Positions 45,702 to 55,313 are shown, numbered from the stretch's first letter. The stretch: 64,000 nucleotides of DNA from Paenibacillus sp. SY21-1 (GCF_005222705.1 NZ_STGF01000003.1:238037-302036); one strand, 5' to 3'. The notes: generated by a model not told the origin, from the sequence alone. Translations and numbers: made by a program.

Positions 45702-46910
45702 TTAAGGAGTAACAAAGCGGCTGACACTGCCGCAGCAGCTCCATGCGGAGTAATCTATCCATCGTTCGCCAGTACTCCAATTGTCATTAAGTCTCAAGAA
45801 ATTTTTGTCATCGTTAAAGATACCCGACTTCTCATAAATACGATATCCCTTAACTAGAACGGTATGATTAGTGTAATATCCATTAGCCATATTAAATAAT
45901 GCAGGACGATCATTATCAATTTCACCTTTAAAAATACCAAAAGAAATAAGATAATCGTTATTACCTTTTCCATTGTTATAATTGTATTTTTTCCATATAT
46001 CAGTAATTATATTATCTATTTTAGTTGGCGGTGTGCCACCGCTTGATGTATATCCATGACTAGTTGCGATCGTTTTAATATCATTATATAAGGTAGTAAT
46101 ATTAGAAGCTATGTTGGGATAAGATGATCTGAAATAGAAAAATGCTTGAGTTAAGGACGACAATGTGCAATTTTCCACATTGGCTTCAAAAGAAGACTGT
46201 AAACGCGCAGTTATGCTCAATGTTTTCTGGGACTTCATTGTCCATCCAGTGCCATAGGTGTTAATGACATAGTTATAAACATCTGAAATTTGTTGAGTTG
46301 ACCTAAGGGCCACTCCTGTAGCGTCATTTTCTTCAACAGCTATCCATTGCTCCAATGAACCGATGTTACGTAAAAACTGCGAAACTTCAGGGTTGACCTC
46401 AGACGTTTGCTCACTGTACCGTCTTTGTGTATTCAGGATTAAAGTAGGCGAAACATTTTCTTCTTCTAAGGAGTACAACTTATTGTTGCTCTCCATATAA
46501 TATTCCAGTGAAGAAACAAAATAAACCTTATCCGGTTCACCATCAATTTCTGAAATACGATACTGCGGAGATTCTTGATATGAATATTCTGCAACAGAGA
46601 GATTGCCTTCTACATTCCGTACAAAAATATAACCATTATTAGTACCATTGTTGATGAGTTCAAACGTATAACCTATCAGTTGATTGTTAATATCATGAAT
46701 TTCAATGATATCTTTAATTCTTGTATTGGCATCCCAGCCTGAGTCTTCGTTCTGATGTTTATCACTGGCAATAAACCATACTGCAAAAAGACCGTAATCC
46801 TCATGGGTAGGGAGATTTTGATTTGTATCGGCCTTAACAGAATTGGTTGGGAGGTTTAAAAACAACAGTGATGCACATAGTAAGGTTAGAACAACTTTTG
46901 TCCATCGCAT
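45702..46910 (-). CDS. Secreted papain-like cysteine peptidase (C39/C10-like)
   Basis: A 402-residue exported protein: signal peptide to about residue 27, a pro-region with repeated YIFVRNVEGNLSVAEYSY-like strands, and a carboxy-terminal papain-like domain. Likely catalytic residues are Cys248 (VENCTLSSLTQAFFYF), His349 (YYTNHTVLVKGY) and Asn375/Asp376 (LRLNDNWS). Such enzymes include streptopain-like proteases and C39-type domains. Base composition is clearly richer in A+T than the neighbours, a hint of transfer. AAGGAG precedes the ATG at good distance. The 5' region contains a run of ten G. Confidence 0.72.
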   Translation of the reverse strand: MRWTKVVLTLLCASLLFLNLPTNSVKADTNQNLPTHEDYGLFAVWFIASDKHQNEDSGWDANTRIKDIIEIHDINNQLIGYTFELINNGTNNGYIFVRNVEGNLSVAEYSYQESPQYRISEIDGEPDKVYFVSSLEYYMESNNKLYSLEEENVSPTLILNTQRRYSEQTSEVNPEVSQFLRNIGSLEQWIAVEENDATGVALRSTQQISDVYNYVINTYGTGWTMKSQKTLSITARLQSSFEANVENCTLSSLTQAFFYFRSSYPNIASNITTLYNDIKTIATSHGYTSSGGTPPTKIDNIITDIWKKYNYNNGKGNNDYLISFGIFKGEIDNDRPALFNMANGYYTNHTVLVKGYRIYEKSGIFNDDKNFLRLNDNWSTGERWIDYSAWSCCGSVSRFVTP

Positions 46911-47178
46911 AAAAAAATCACTCCTTTTTCAAAATTTATTTTCAATATTTTGACTTATTTAATAAATAAATTCGCATAACCCCCCCCCCAATTTATGTAT
47001 AAATGGAAATAAAAACACATAAACTCACCATTCAATTTTATACATTAAAAACCATATTTAACAACGAAAAGTCGATTGGTATTTTCCGAAAGAGCGCATG
47101 CGCGGATAGCAAAATTGACTTATATAGGCTGTTAAAATAAATGTTTCCCTATTGATTCGAGCATCTTAGCCGCAAAGC
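46911..47178. other. AT-rich intergenic region with a ten-base C/G run
   Basis: The gap 46911-47327 has no gene. It is strongly A+T rich and contains ten consecutive C (46980-46989; G on the transcribed strand) about 70 bases before the cysteine-peptidase start. The rest of the gap holds the terminator of the chemoreceptor gene. Confidence 0.6.
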
Positions 47179-47214
47179 AAAAAAAGCACATCGCCATATA
47201 AGCGATGTACTTTA
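47179..47214 (-). terminator. Terminator of chemoreceptor 1, member of a repeated family
   Basis: ACATCGC and GCGATGT form the stem, with AAAG/CTTT beyond, and seven T follow on the minus strand. Very similar hairpins occur at 49541 and 55194. Confidence 0.75.
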
Positions 47215-47327
47215 AAGTGTTTTGCCAACACGTCGCATAGTTTTCTCTTGGTCGCGAGCGACTACTGCATTATGCGCAGATGACATATATTAGTCTCTCT
47301 TTATCTTTAGCGGAAGGGCTGGCGGCT

Positions 47328-49346
47328 CTAAAGCTTAAATTTATCAATTTGTGCCCTTAGCTTCTCTGCCATGTTGGCGAGCTCTGCAGAGGAGGATGCG
47401 ACCTCTTCCATAGAGGCCATTTGCTGCTGCGCGGCAGCCGAGACATTCTCGGATTCAGCAGCGGTTTCGCTGGCGGAATCGGCAATGTGGCGAATAGAGC
47501 CAACCAAGCTGTCAGTACCGGAGACAATTTCCTCCGCCGCCGCTGAAACACTTCGAATGCTGTCTGCTACCTGCTCTACGGATGAGCGAATACGCGTGAA
47601 CAGCTCGCTTGCCGCTTCGCCCGCTTGTCTGCCTTGAGCAGCTTGCCCTACAGTCTGTTCAGACGCGCGAAGTGTACGGGCGATCTCATCCTGAATGCTC
47701 CCTATAAAGCCGGAAATTTGCTCCGCTGATGCCATCGACTGTCCTGCAAGCTTCCGAATTTCATCAGCTACAACGGCGAACCCCCGACCAGCCTCGCCAG
47801 AGCGCGCCGCTTCGATTGCCGCATTCAAGGAAAGAATATTGGTCTGGCGTGCGATGTTGCTGATACTGCCCACAACCTCGCCAATTCGGGCAGACAAGCG
47901 GCTAAGGTCTTGAATCGTTTCGGACAACTCGCGAATGCCGAGTCCCATCTCGTCCATTTTGGTATCAAGCTTATTCATAGCGGCGAAGCCGTCTGTTGCC
48001 AAGGTTGCAGCCTCAGTTGCGATAGCGGATACATCTGAGCTGTGCGCTGCAACGCCGTTAATTTGCACCGCAATATTTTCAGCTGCATCGCTGCCATCTT
48101 GTACACTGGACGTTTGGCGCTCCGAGCTGTCGGCCACAACCATAATAGCCTCCGAAATGCTCTGCGATGCTTGTGCTCCTTGATCGGCTCCTGCCGCAAG
48201 CTGCTTTGCAGATTCCGTCAATTGCTCGGATAAGTCTGCAACCCCCTTCATTAACTGATGCATTTGATCGCCTGCCGTATTAAAGGAACGAAGTGCCACA
48301 CTTACATCGTTTTTGCCTTTGGCCGGAATACGATACGTAAGATCGCCTTGTGCGAGCAGATCAATCCCGTGTGTCAATTGCCGGATTGGATGTACAATTC
48401 GTATCGCAATTAGAATACTGAGCAGCAGAGCTCCCACAATAATAATGAATCCTACAATTATGATGAGCTTGAGCAAGTCGTTGACCGGCTTTAACAGCTC
48501 GTTCTCATCCACATAGGTAATAACAATCCAATTAAGATCTGTTTTGGTCAAATAGGAAATTCGCTTCACGCCTTCTTCTTGGAAATGAACGGGCTTGTAA
48601 TTGCCCTGAACCGCTTCTGCGAATGCTCCATCTATTACCGTGTTGCCCAAATCAGCAAGCTTTTTGTTTAAGATGTAGGACTCATCGGGATAGTAAATAA
48701 ACGTTCCATTCACAGTCGTCATAAGCGCTCTTCCCGTTTCCCCTTGTTCAAAGCGGGCAATGTGCTCGACTACCTCACCAATCGGATATCCCGCCGTGTA
48801 AAAACCAACAGGCTGGCCATCCTTCATGATCGGAGCGCCAATGGCCACGCCAAGCTGGTTATCTACTTTAGAAATAAGCGGATCGGACACATAAGGGCGA
48901 CCAGCCTGTACCTCTTTCATATAGGGACGTTCAGATAAGTCATATACATTTCCGGCGGCATCCATTGCAGACTTGCCCGTCATATCGGGCGAATACAGGA
49001 TCGTGGTGAATTCAGGATGCAGCTTCTGTGATTTGTCAATAAAGTCGATGTGCTTCTGTTTGTCGTCGCCAAGCTCTACTCCCTGTTCTGCAAGCATTTT
49101 AATGATGGTCTGCTTCTCTTTCATTCTAATATCAACTTCTTTTGCCAGCAGCCTCGTATTTAACTCCATTTGCTTCACGGATTGGCTTGTGACCTCGCTA
49201 GAGGTAGGATTGTAAAACGTAAATGAAAGAATGGAGACACATACAAAGACGTTGAGCAGAGTAGATAGCACAATTCGCCCTGCTGTTTGACGAAGAGAAG
49301 AGAATGTTAGTAGGGCACGAATGATACGCGAGTTTTTGAAAGACAT
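47328..49346 (-). CDS. Methyl-accepting chemotaxis protein with dCache sensor
   Basis: A 672-residue chemoreceptor. First membrane helix about 25-47; extracellular double-Cache domain about 50-290 ([40 protein letters not shown]); second helix about 297-320; HAMP; then a long coiled coil with the signalling tip [23 protein letters not shown]. The ATG at 49346 follows AAGGAG. A sigma-D promoter sits 40 bases upstream, so it is expressed with motility genes. Cache domains of this type commonly bind amino acids or organic acids; the ligand is not evident. Confidence 0.95.
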   Translation of the reverse strand: MSFKNSRIIRALLTFSSLRQTAGRIVLSTLLNVFVCVSILSFTFYNPTSSEVTSQSVKQMELNTRLLAKEVDIRMKEKQTIIKMLAEQGVELGDDKQKHIDFIDKSQKLHPEFTTILYSPDMTGKSAMDAAGNVYDLSERPYMKEVQAGRPYVSDPLISKVDNQLGVAIGAPIMKDGQPVGFYTAGYPIGEVVEHIARFEQGETGRALMTTVNGTFIYYPDESYILNKKLADLGNTVIDGAFAEAVQGNYKPVHFQEEGVKRISYLTKTDLNWIVITYVDENELLKPVNDLLKLIIIVGFIIIVGALLLSILIAIRIVHPIRQLTHGIDLLAQGDLTYRIPAKGKNDVSVALRSFNTAGDQMHQLMKGVADLSEQLTESAKQLAAGADQGAQASQSISEAIMVVADSSERQTSSVQDGSDAAENIAVQINGVAAHSSDVSAIATEAATLATDGFAAMNKLDTKMDEMGLGIRELSETIQDLSRLSARIGEVVGSISNIARQTNILSLNAAIEAARSGEAGRGFAVVADEIRKLAGQSMASAEQISGFIGSIQDEIARTLRASEQTVGQAAQGRQAGEAASELFTRIRSSVEQVADSIRSVSAAAEEIVSGTDSLVGSIRHIADSASETAAESENVSAAAQQQMASMEEVASSSAELANMAEKLRAQIDKFKL

Positions 49347-49385
49347 GCACGATCTCCTTTTTGAACTTATCATTATTTACTATTT

Positions 49386-49412
49386 ATATCGGCAGTGGCA
49401 TAAGACTTTGTA
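49386..49412 (-). promoter_or_regulatory. Sigma-D (motility) promoter of chemoreceptor 1
   Basis: On the minus strand, TACA (49409-49412), a 15-base spacer and a perfect GCCGATAT (49386-49393) fit the sigma-D pattern TAAA-N15-GCCGATAT with one mismatch. Confidence 0.75.
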
Positions 49413-49540
49413 ACTAATTCGATACTCTTTCGACAAAAAATGTTTGTTTTTTGGGTAAAAAGAACGGTTTTCGAGTGGGATTCTAATGAAAGCGCACTCT
49501 TTTGACGAACGTTATCCCCACTCTGCTGTCCATAGTTCGG

Positions 49541-49582
49541 AAAAGAACGCAAAGAAGCACATCGCCTTATGAACGATGTGCT
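49541..49582 (-). terminator. Terminator of the F5/8C protein gene, repeated family
   Basis: AGCACATCG pairs with CGATGTGCT, followed on the minus strand by TCTTTGCG and TTCTTTT. It is 110 bases past the stop at 49694. The rest of the 49347-49693 gap contains only the chemoreceptor promoter. Confidence 0.65.
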
Positions 49583-49693
49583 CCGAATCTTGAATGCTAT
49601 GCCGCTTGAAGCCGCCCTTCGTTGCCAGCCACTAAATGGATTTCGTCAGATTAGCCGCAATCGCTGTTCCATTAAACTTCACATGCTCTCGCC

Positions 49694-51157
49694 TCATTCA
49701 AGAGGTCCATATACCTCAAAATCATAAATTCTTGCCGCTGCATTTTTGGTTTGTGTAGGTGTCGTAACGTTCAACTTGATATATCGAGCTGGTACTGCCG
49801 TAATTTTGTCTACGGTAATACTGCTCGTATTGTCGGTTACGCTAACTACACTTTTCCATTTCACGCCATCCGTGCTGACCAGAATCTGATAAGCCTTCGT
49901 GTTATAGGAAGCAGTCTCCCCGCCCTCCGCTGCGTGCTTGATCACAAATTGGTCCACTTGCTTCACAAAACCGAGATCGATCTGCAGCCAACGGTTACTT
50001 GACTTCGAGCACCATTTGCTATCATTGATGACGTTGCCGTCTACGGCTTTAACCGCAGTTTGCGAGGCGATGCACGTACTGTCAGCCGTCGCAGGTTTAT
50101 TTAATGCCAAATTGGGCGGGCCAAATACTTGAAGCTCGTAAATTCTTGCAGCAAGGTTTGTCGTTTGTGTAGGCTTCGTAACGTTCAGCTTAATGTATCT
50201 TGCTGCTACAGCGGCAATATTGTCTGTTGTCAGGCCTTTCGTATTATTGGTCACTTTGACGACTGTGGCCCAATTCTTGCCGTCATTACTAACCTGAATA
50301 TGATAAGCCCTCGTATTGTATGAGGCCGTTTCTCCACCTTCCGCCGCATGCTTGATGATAAATTGATTGACTTGCTTCACAGAGCCAAGATCGATCTGCA
50401 GCCAACTTTTGCCGGACTTGGAGCACCATTTGCTGTCATTGGTTGCGCTGTCGTCTACCGCTTTGGCCGCATTCTGCGAGGTTGTGCAAGTGCTGTCGAC
50501 CGTCGCGGGTCTATTTAATGCTAAATTTGGAGAGCTTACCGTTATCGTATACGTAACCTTAGTCGTTCCAGCCTGCGGGGTCACGATAATCTTCATGCCC
50601 GTCTCTAGCTTCGCCGCTTTCGTTATTCCGTCCGCCTGGTAGATTTCGAACGTTGCATTCGCTGCCGGCTTGATCGCAGCCTTCAATTCAGCTAACGTGA
50701 CTCCGCTCTCGACTGTGATCGTCTCATTATCCGTCCCTCCTGCACTTACCGTTCCGATCGTTGAGGTTAATGTAGGAAAGGTACATTGCGCATCTGAGCT
50801 CGAAGCCTTCCATTTCGCATACAACGTTAGACTTTTGACAATGGGGTCTGACGCTTTGTAGCTTTGGGTCAGCGCACTATCGTAGTACCAGCCTTCAAAG
50901 CTGTAGCACATCTTCACCGGCATAAACTGAAACAAAATTCTGTTTCCGGGCAACACAAATTGAGGGGCAACCGTTGAGCCGCCGTTCGTTTCATAATTCA
51001 CGACCAGGTCCCGGGGAGTGCTCCCATCATCAGTTCCTGCAAATGCAGGCGCTCCAGCTGTCATTAAAGAAACGATAATAGCTAGCGCCATCAAACAAAC
51101 TCTTATTTTCGCCGTAATCCTGTTCTGTCCTTCACCAGGCCTTGAACCTTCCATCAT
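49694..51157 (-). CDS. Secreted protein with InlB-like repeat and two F5/8C domains
   Basis: A 487-residue exported protein. Signal peptide ends near APAFA (about 42); an InlB/Flg_new-type repeat (VVNYETNGGSTVAPQF, GWYYDSALTQ) spans about 48-115; a short cadherin-like segment follows to about 208; then come two F5/8 type C (discoidin) domains at about 210-350 and 351-487. Both open with LALNRPAT or LALNKPAT and share WLQIDLG and IKHAAEGGETASYNT. Such domains bind sugars or surfaces. There is no catalytic domain and no SLH or LPXTG anchor. The ATG at 51157 follows AAAGGGG. Confidence 0.88.
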   Translation of the reverse strand: MMEGSRPGEGQNRITAKIRVCLMALAIIVSLMTAGAPAFAGTDDGSTPRDLVVNYETNGGSTVAPQFVLPGNRILFQFMPVKMCYSFEGWYYDSALTQSYKASDPIVKSLTLYAKWKASSSDAQCTFPTLTSTIGTVSAGGTDNETITVESGVTLAELKAAIKPAANATFEIYQADGITKAAKLETGMKIIVTPQAGTTKVTYTITVSSPNLALNRPATVDSTCTTSQNAAKAVDDSATNDSKWCSKSGKSWLQIDLGSVKQVNQFIIKHAAEGGETASYNTRAYHIQVSNDGKNWATVVKVTNNTKGLTTDNIAAVAARYIKLNVTKPTQTTNLAARIYELQVFGPPNLALNKPATADSTCIASQTAVKAVDGNVINDSKWCSKSSNRWLQIDLGFVKQVDQFVIKHAAEGGETASYNTKAYQILVSTDGVKWKSVVSVTDNTSSITVDKITAVPARYIKLNVTTPTQTKNAAARIYDFEVYGPLE

Positions 51158-51694
51158 TCTTGCCCCTTTCTCCTGCCCTAAACATGATCACTTGCCATAC
51201 TGCGAGGTTACCCTCATAAGCGGACCTTAACATTCCTTTCGCACTCCAGCGTATAGTCGCTCCCACTAGCAAAGCATGCAGAGGCTGAGGCGCGCCAAAA
51301 GAATACAGAGTGCTGCACCATTCATAATGGTATTCACAAAAAAACAAAATGATGCTTAGGTTTTACAAATTTAGAACCGCAGGTTAGGCAATGGTGGATG
51401 GTTTTTCAAAATGCGAGAGGTAAACAAAGGAGTCAAGGCTTGGAGTCGTGGACAATTGAAGCCAGAAAGTGTAGTTTCACAAAAAGTTACTGAAAACTAT
51501 TACCATTTTAGCATAATCGATCCTGCATAACTAGAGTTATTTAAAGTCTTTGTTTGGAGCGCCGGGGTTATGAGCAAACGGGACAATTACAGCTTTTGAA
51601 TGCGTCATAAACGCCTGTCCGTTTCACTGCCAATTCCCTGGCTGGATTCCCCGCTTCGACTGCGACATCAAGTGCAAGCTGCTTGCGAGAAAGG
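51158..51694. other. Long 5' region, possibly structured leader
   Basis: A 589 bp gap (to 51746) without a convincing gene. Its left ~200 bases, read on the minus strand before the F5/8C gene, contain small hairpins (ACCATT/AATGGT near 51320-51335; GAGG/CCTC near 51205-51220) and a GC-rich stretch. I could not match them to a known riboswitch. The right part ends in the phosphotransferase terminator. Confidence 0.3.
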
Positions 51695-51742
51695 AAAAAA
51701 ATCCGGAAATCCGCTGCATTTCAGGATGTCCGGATTTTTTTT
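51695..51742. terminator. Bidirectional terminator
   Basis: AAAAAAATCCGGA and TCCGGATTTTTTTT flank a ~21-base loop. It follows the stop of the phosphotransferase gene by a few bases. Confidence 0.85.
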
Positions 51743-51746
51743 AGAA

Positions 51747-52763
51747 TCAACCTTGCGCAGGTCTCGTCTTCATTTCATAAATTTTTTGGAGAGTACGGGC
51801 ATGTTTCGTCTTCTCTTCATCGTCCTCTGAGTGGAGATACCCCTCTACTAGCCTGTACCCGAATACAAGAAGAATCAGCTCGTAAACGCAATGATCGGCG
51901 ATAGGGGATACGTCTGCGTACTCCGAAAAGCCTTTATAATAAGCTGGAACGCATCTCCGATAGTATTCATCCATGTGATCAATATCCGCTTCATCCGCAA
52001 TGAGGCTTGCAAGATCCTCGCCCAAGTAGCCCCATCCGGCTGTGTCCCAGTCGATGAGCACGATATTTTCGTCCGTGTAAAGCAGATTGGTCACCCAAAA
52101 ATCTCGGTGGCATAGAACAAGTGGCAATTTTTCGATACGGGCAAGTATCTCGTCTGCGTGCTCATCGATGTCGATAAGCATTTGCCGCACGTGCTGCGGG
52201 AATTCGCAGTCGGCCGAGCGTATATAATCGTAGACAACCGGCCATGACCGGTAATGCAGATACGTATTTTTCATAAAATCCGCACGGCTCAGGTTAGCCA
52301 AGCTCTGAAGCACAGCAGGCTGCTCCGCATAAAGCTTGCCTTGATAACGTCCTAACGCTAGCGCGGCCTGTTCATACATATCACCGGTCAAGTCTAAACC
52401 GGTAATGCCATCGATGTATTCCAGCCACAGCTGGAATTCATTTTCTTCGGCATTGATTTCAGCGCGATAGCATGTCGGCCAGCGAAAAGATTCCGAGAAG
52501 GTCGCACCCAAGTCAGACGTATAGAGATCATATTCCCGACGCCATGAATCTGGATCGCCGTAACGCTCCCATTTCTTCTGAACTTTCAACACGATACGGT
52601 ACGGCAGTTGTTCATCATCTGCGGTTTCGGCAATTCCCGTTACGAGGTGCACATTTCCCACCGTTCCTCCCTGTAACGGCGTGGTCAGGAAGTCGGCCGA
52701 GATAATATCCTTCTTGAAGCGGCAGCCTAAGGCATAGATCAGCGTTTCATATTTAATAATCAT
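51747..52763 (-). CDS. Aminoglycoside-phosphotransferase-family kinase (APH fold)
   Basis: A 338-residue phosphotransferase. Seen: an amino-lobe beta sheet with the lysine in RIVLKVQKKWERYG; the catalytic loop LCHRDFWVTNLL (HxDxxxxN complete); and the metal motif VLIDWDTAGWG. It therefore should be an active small-molecule kinase. Members of this fold phosphorylate antibiotics, choline, sugars or other metabolites; the closest activity cannot be read here. The ribosome site AAGGAG lies 13-14 bases before the ATG, a long spacing. Monocistronic with its own terminator. Confidence 0.88.
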   Translation of the reverse strand: MIIKYETLIYALGCRFKKDIISADFLTTPLQGGTVGNVHLVTGIAETADDEQLPYRIVLKVQKKWERYGDPDSWRREYDLYTSDLGATFSESFRWPTCYRAEINAEENEFQLWLEYIDGITGLDLTGDMYEQAALALGRYQGKLYAEQPAVLQSLANLSRADFMKNTYLHYRSWPVVYDYIRSADCEFPQHVRQMLIDIDEHADEILARIEKLPLVLCHRDFWVTNLLYTDENIVLIDWDTAGWGYLGEDLASLIADEADIDHMDEYYRRCVPAYYKGFSEYADVSPIADHCVYELILLVFGYRLVEGYLHSEDDEEKTKHARTLQKIYEMKTRPAQG

Positions 52764-52803
52764 CGTTTTTTTGATAGCTCCTTTAATGTTGTTTTTTGGG
52801 GAC

Positions 52804-52856
52804 GCAAAAATGCCACGGACAAGCAGCCTCTAAAGAAGCTGCTGTCGCGCGGCATA
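52804..52856 (-). terminator. Long-stem terminator before the phosphotransferase gene
   Basis: On the minus strand GCCGCGCGACAGCAGC pairs imperfectly with GCTGCTTGTCCGTGGC and is followed by ATTTTTGCG. It is ~270 bases past the DUF3237 stop. The rest of the gap 52764-53128 shows nothing further. Confidence 0.6.
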
Positions 52857-53128
52857 AGGACGCAAAAAAGACACGACCTCCATCGCATCTGCAAACAGCA
52901 ATATTCACGAAAGGTTACTTTAGATGGCATACCAAATCAAACGGACGTTAGACCGCTTTTTTCACGTATGCCTACTATGCAGTTTTAAGACCAAACCACC
53001 ATATAAGTAGCTGCCATTCAAACACATCTCCCTTCGTGTCAGGAACTTGCTTATCGCTAAGCTTTCTATAAAATAACCTACTTTTCCAGAATAATCAATA
53101 CCAGCTCGGGCAGATGGTATCGGTCTGC

Positions 53129-53557
53129 TCACAAAGCTCGGTAAATTTTAATATCAATGCCCGTGTCCGTTTGCAGTCCTTCACCAACGAGCACAGCCCC
53201 ATTCAAATGCTCTAAGGCTTGGCTGTTTGTGATGATACGGGGGGATGTACGAAACAACGCATTCTCCGGTTTCTGGAGCATGTCCCCATTATTTTCGATG
53301 TATATTTCACAAACCTGCCCGGTATAATCCGTTCCCTGAAGCATATATCTTGCCGACAAGCTGTGTCGATCGCCACAACGCCCGATCACCTGAGTATCTA
53401 CCGCTCCCTCAAGGATACTCCCCTCAAAATACTTGCCGCTCGCATGTCCTGCAAAAGAAATCATGACCACGGAATCCCCGTCAATATTACGCAGGTTGAC
53501 CGTTTTCCCTATTTCAACATGTACGGTGAGCACTTCTTCCCATTTCACTTGATGCAC
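53129..53557 (-). CDS. DUF3237-like protein
   Basis: A 142-residue beta-barrel-type protein. GKYFEGSILEGAVDTQVIGRCGDRHSLSARYMLQ matches the DUF3237 pattern in which a substrate region is laid down before an ARY motif. Function unknown. The start is uncertain: a GTG at 53557, or a GTG at 53548 with GGGGTG six bases before it. It stands alone between the serine-hydrolase gene and the phosphotransferase gene. Confidence 0.65.
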   Translation of the reverse strand: MHQVKWEEVLTVHVEIGKTVNLRNIDGDSVVMISFAGHASGKYFEGSILEGAVDTQVIGRCGDRHSLSARYMLQGTDYTGQVCEIYIENNGDMLQKPENALFRTSPRIITNSQALEHLNGAVLVGEGLQTDTGIDIKIYRAL

Positions 53558-53660
53558 CCCATTTTGTAGTCAATTTGGCCGCCACAGTCGAAAATACCTC
53601 GCCTAGAGCACAAGCCCTGCATGGGGATGCATTCGAAATCTGCGAACGAGTATGACAATA

Positions 53661-54656
53661 CTAAGAATGAATAAGAGCAGCTATGTCTCGTCCTACTTCA
53701 TCCACTGGCAGAAACATATTGCTAAGAACAATTACAGTAACCTTTACATCAATGTATTTTAGAAAAATTGAGCTGAAACCATGAATGCCGCCACTATGTC
53801 CAATAAGTTTTCCGAATGGCGAATTCTGAATAATCCAGCCATAACCATACGAAAAACCGGTAGCCTCCACAGAGGGACTCCACATTTTTTCCTTCATGCC
53901 TGCCGAGAGCAACAAATTTGAATCAAGAGCTTGATCCCATTTGTTAAGGTCCTTAACAGTAGATACGATGCTCCCTGCTGCATGGGCATTGGACATATGA
54001 ACAGTTGGGGCATTCTGCAAAGCTCCCGTCTCATCCAACTGATATCCGGATGCTTGCTCCTTCATCCGCTTGCCAGGTACCTCTTCTATACCTGTATCAA
54101 ACATTTCTGCAGGTTGAAATATATACTCCTTAAAGTACTCTTGATATGGGCGTCCTGTAATTTTTTCAATTAACGCCCCCAAAAGAACGTAGCCTGAATT
54201 AGAGTACTTGTACCGTTGGCCCGGAATAAATTCAAGCGGCCGACTTTTAAATCGATTTATTAAATCCGCCTGTTCAGAGCTGTTGCCAATCCAGCTCATT
54301 AAATCGGCGTCCTCCATGTAGTCTGGAATGCCCGAGGTATGCGTCAATAAATGGAACACTCTGATACCATTAGCTCCGTACTGGTTTGGAAAATACCTAT
54401 CCAGCCTATCTTCGAGCTGAATTAATCCTCTTTCAACCAACTGGAGGACCGCAATCGCAGTAAATGACTTAGTTATGGAAGCGATTCGAAATTGAGTTGA
54501 AGCTTTATTATTAGCGGAGCATTCAAAATCCGCCATACCAAAACCCTGAGCAAAAATCACCTCGGATTGTACAGAAGCTAAAACAGAGCCATTAAACTTT
54601 TTGGATTGGGAAAGTGTAAGTAAAGCCTCGTGGATTTGTTGGACATTTTTATCCAT
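53661..54656 (-). CDS. Serine hydrolase of the beta-lactamase/DD-peptidase family (class C-like)
   Basis: A 331-residue penicillin-binding-like hydrolase. The SxxK motif is SITK in RIASITKSFTAIAVLQ, the YxN motif is YSN in KYSNSGYVLLG, and the third motif is HSGG near the end. There is no signal peptide, so it should be cytoplasmic and is more likely an esterase or peptidase than a drug-resistance enzyme. The ATG at 54656 follows GAGGAG. It is 27 bases after the ribbon-helix-helix gene on the same strand. Confidence 0.9.
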   Translation of the reverse strand: MDKNVQQIHEALLTLSQSKKFNGSVLASVQSEVIFAQGFGMADFECSANNKASTQFRIASITKSFTAIAVLQLVERGLIQLEDRLDRYFPNQYGANGIRVFHLLTHTSGIPDYMEDADLMSWIGNSSEQADLINRFKSRPLEFIPGQRYKYSNSGYVLLGALIEKITGRPYQEYFKEYIFQPAEMFDTGIEEVPGKRMKEQASGYQLDETGALQNAPTVHMSNAHAAGSIVSTVKDLNKWDQALDSNLLLSAGMKEKMWSPSVEATGFSYGYGWIIQNSPFGKLIGHSGGIHGFSSIFLKYIDVKVTVIVLSNMFLPVDEVGRDIAALIHS

Positions 54657-54683
54657 TCCCTCACTCCTCGCATAAACAAAATT

Positions 54684-55079
54684 TTATTCGTGCTGTTTGT
54701 TTAATTGATTAAGAATCCGCTTCACTTCAATTGGCGCTCTAAGTATTCCAAATAACTTCAGCTTGCCGAAGGTTTCTTCCGCCAGCTCCGGCGTTACATC
54801 ATTTGCGATAAGTAAGGCACCGACTAATTTGATATCCAGAACCTTGCCTGCAGCTTGGAGCTCCTCTAAACGTGCCCGATTAAACTCCAGCACGCCCATG
54901 ACAAAAAACTTTTCCGAGGTGTATCTTTTTACTTCCGGCAAATGATTTTGCAGTTGATTACGTATGGCGATTCTTATAAAATCCGTTCGGTTTGTGTAAA
55001 AGCCCTGGTCCACTAACAAATCCATTTGCCCTAAATCCACAGGCCCAACGTTAATCGTTATCTTTTCAGTATCAGCCAC
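54684..55079 (-). CDS. CopG/ribbon-helix-helix regulator with extra C-terminal domain
   Basis: A 131-residue protein. Residues about 5-45 form a ribbon-helix-helix DNA-binding fold (KITINVGPVDLGQMDLLV, then TNRTDFIRIAIRNQL). The remaining ~85 residues are a helical domain not seen in plain CopG proteins. The GTG at 55079 is chosen because GGGGGGA lies 6 bases before it and the fold starts right there; in-frame codons further up lack a site. It is the first gene of a unit with the serine hydrolase. No toxin gene is apparent. Confidence 0.72.
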   Translation of the reverse strand: MADTEKITINVGPVDLGQMDLLVDQGFYTNRTDFIRIAIRNQLQNHLPEVKRYTSEKFFVMGVLEFNRARLEELQAAGKVLDIKLVGALLIANDVTPELAEETFGKLKLFGILRAPIEVKRILNQLNKQHE

Positions 55080-55193
55080 TAAACATCCCCCCACCATCCA
55101 CATGGATGTTATTATAGACCAACCGACTAATTATGTCAAGATTTGGATGAAATTTGAGTAAGCTTTCAATTGATTCGAGCCCTAATGGCCACG

Positions 55194-55228
55194 CAAAAAA
55201 AGGCACATCGCCCTATCGGCGATGTACC
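55194..55228 (-). terminator. Terminator of chemoreceptor 2, repeated family
   Basis: ACATCGCC and GGCGATGT form the stem, followed on the minus strand by CCTTTTTTTGCG. The flanks also resemble those around the terminator of chemoreceptor 1 at 47179. Confidence 0.8.
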
Positions 55229-55313
55229 TCCAGCGCTTTTCCAACACACGCACGGTTTTTCTTTCTCACGAGCGATTACAGAGCAAGGCGAGGATGACAG
55301 AGTCGTTGCCGCA

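Noticed and set aside
51132..51347. 71-residue minus-strand frame before the F5/8C gene
   Set aside because: No ribosome site; it crosses the hairpin-bearing leader and the true start of the next gene.
52801..52870. Repeated ACGCAAAAA segments as a CRISPR or tandem-repeat array
   Set aside because: Only two copies flank one hairpin; there are no regular repeat-spacer units.
54684..55079. Ribbon-helix-helix gene as the antitoxin of a toxin-antitoxin pair
   Set aside because: Its only close neighbour is a full-length serine hydrolase, not a toxin family, and the protein is longer than typical antitoxins.
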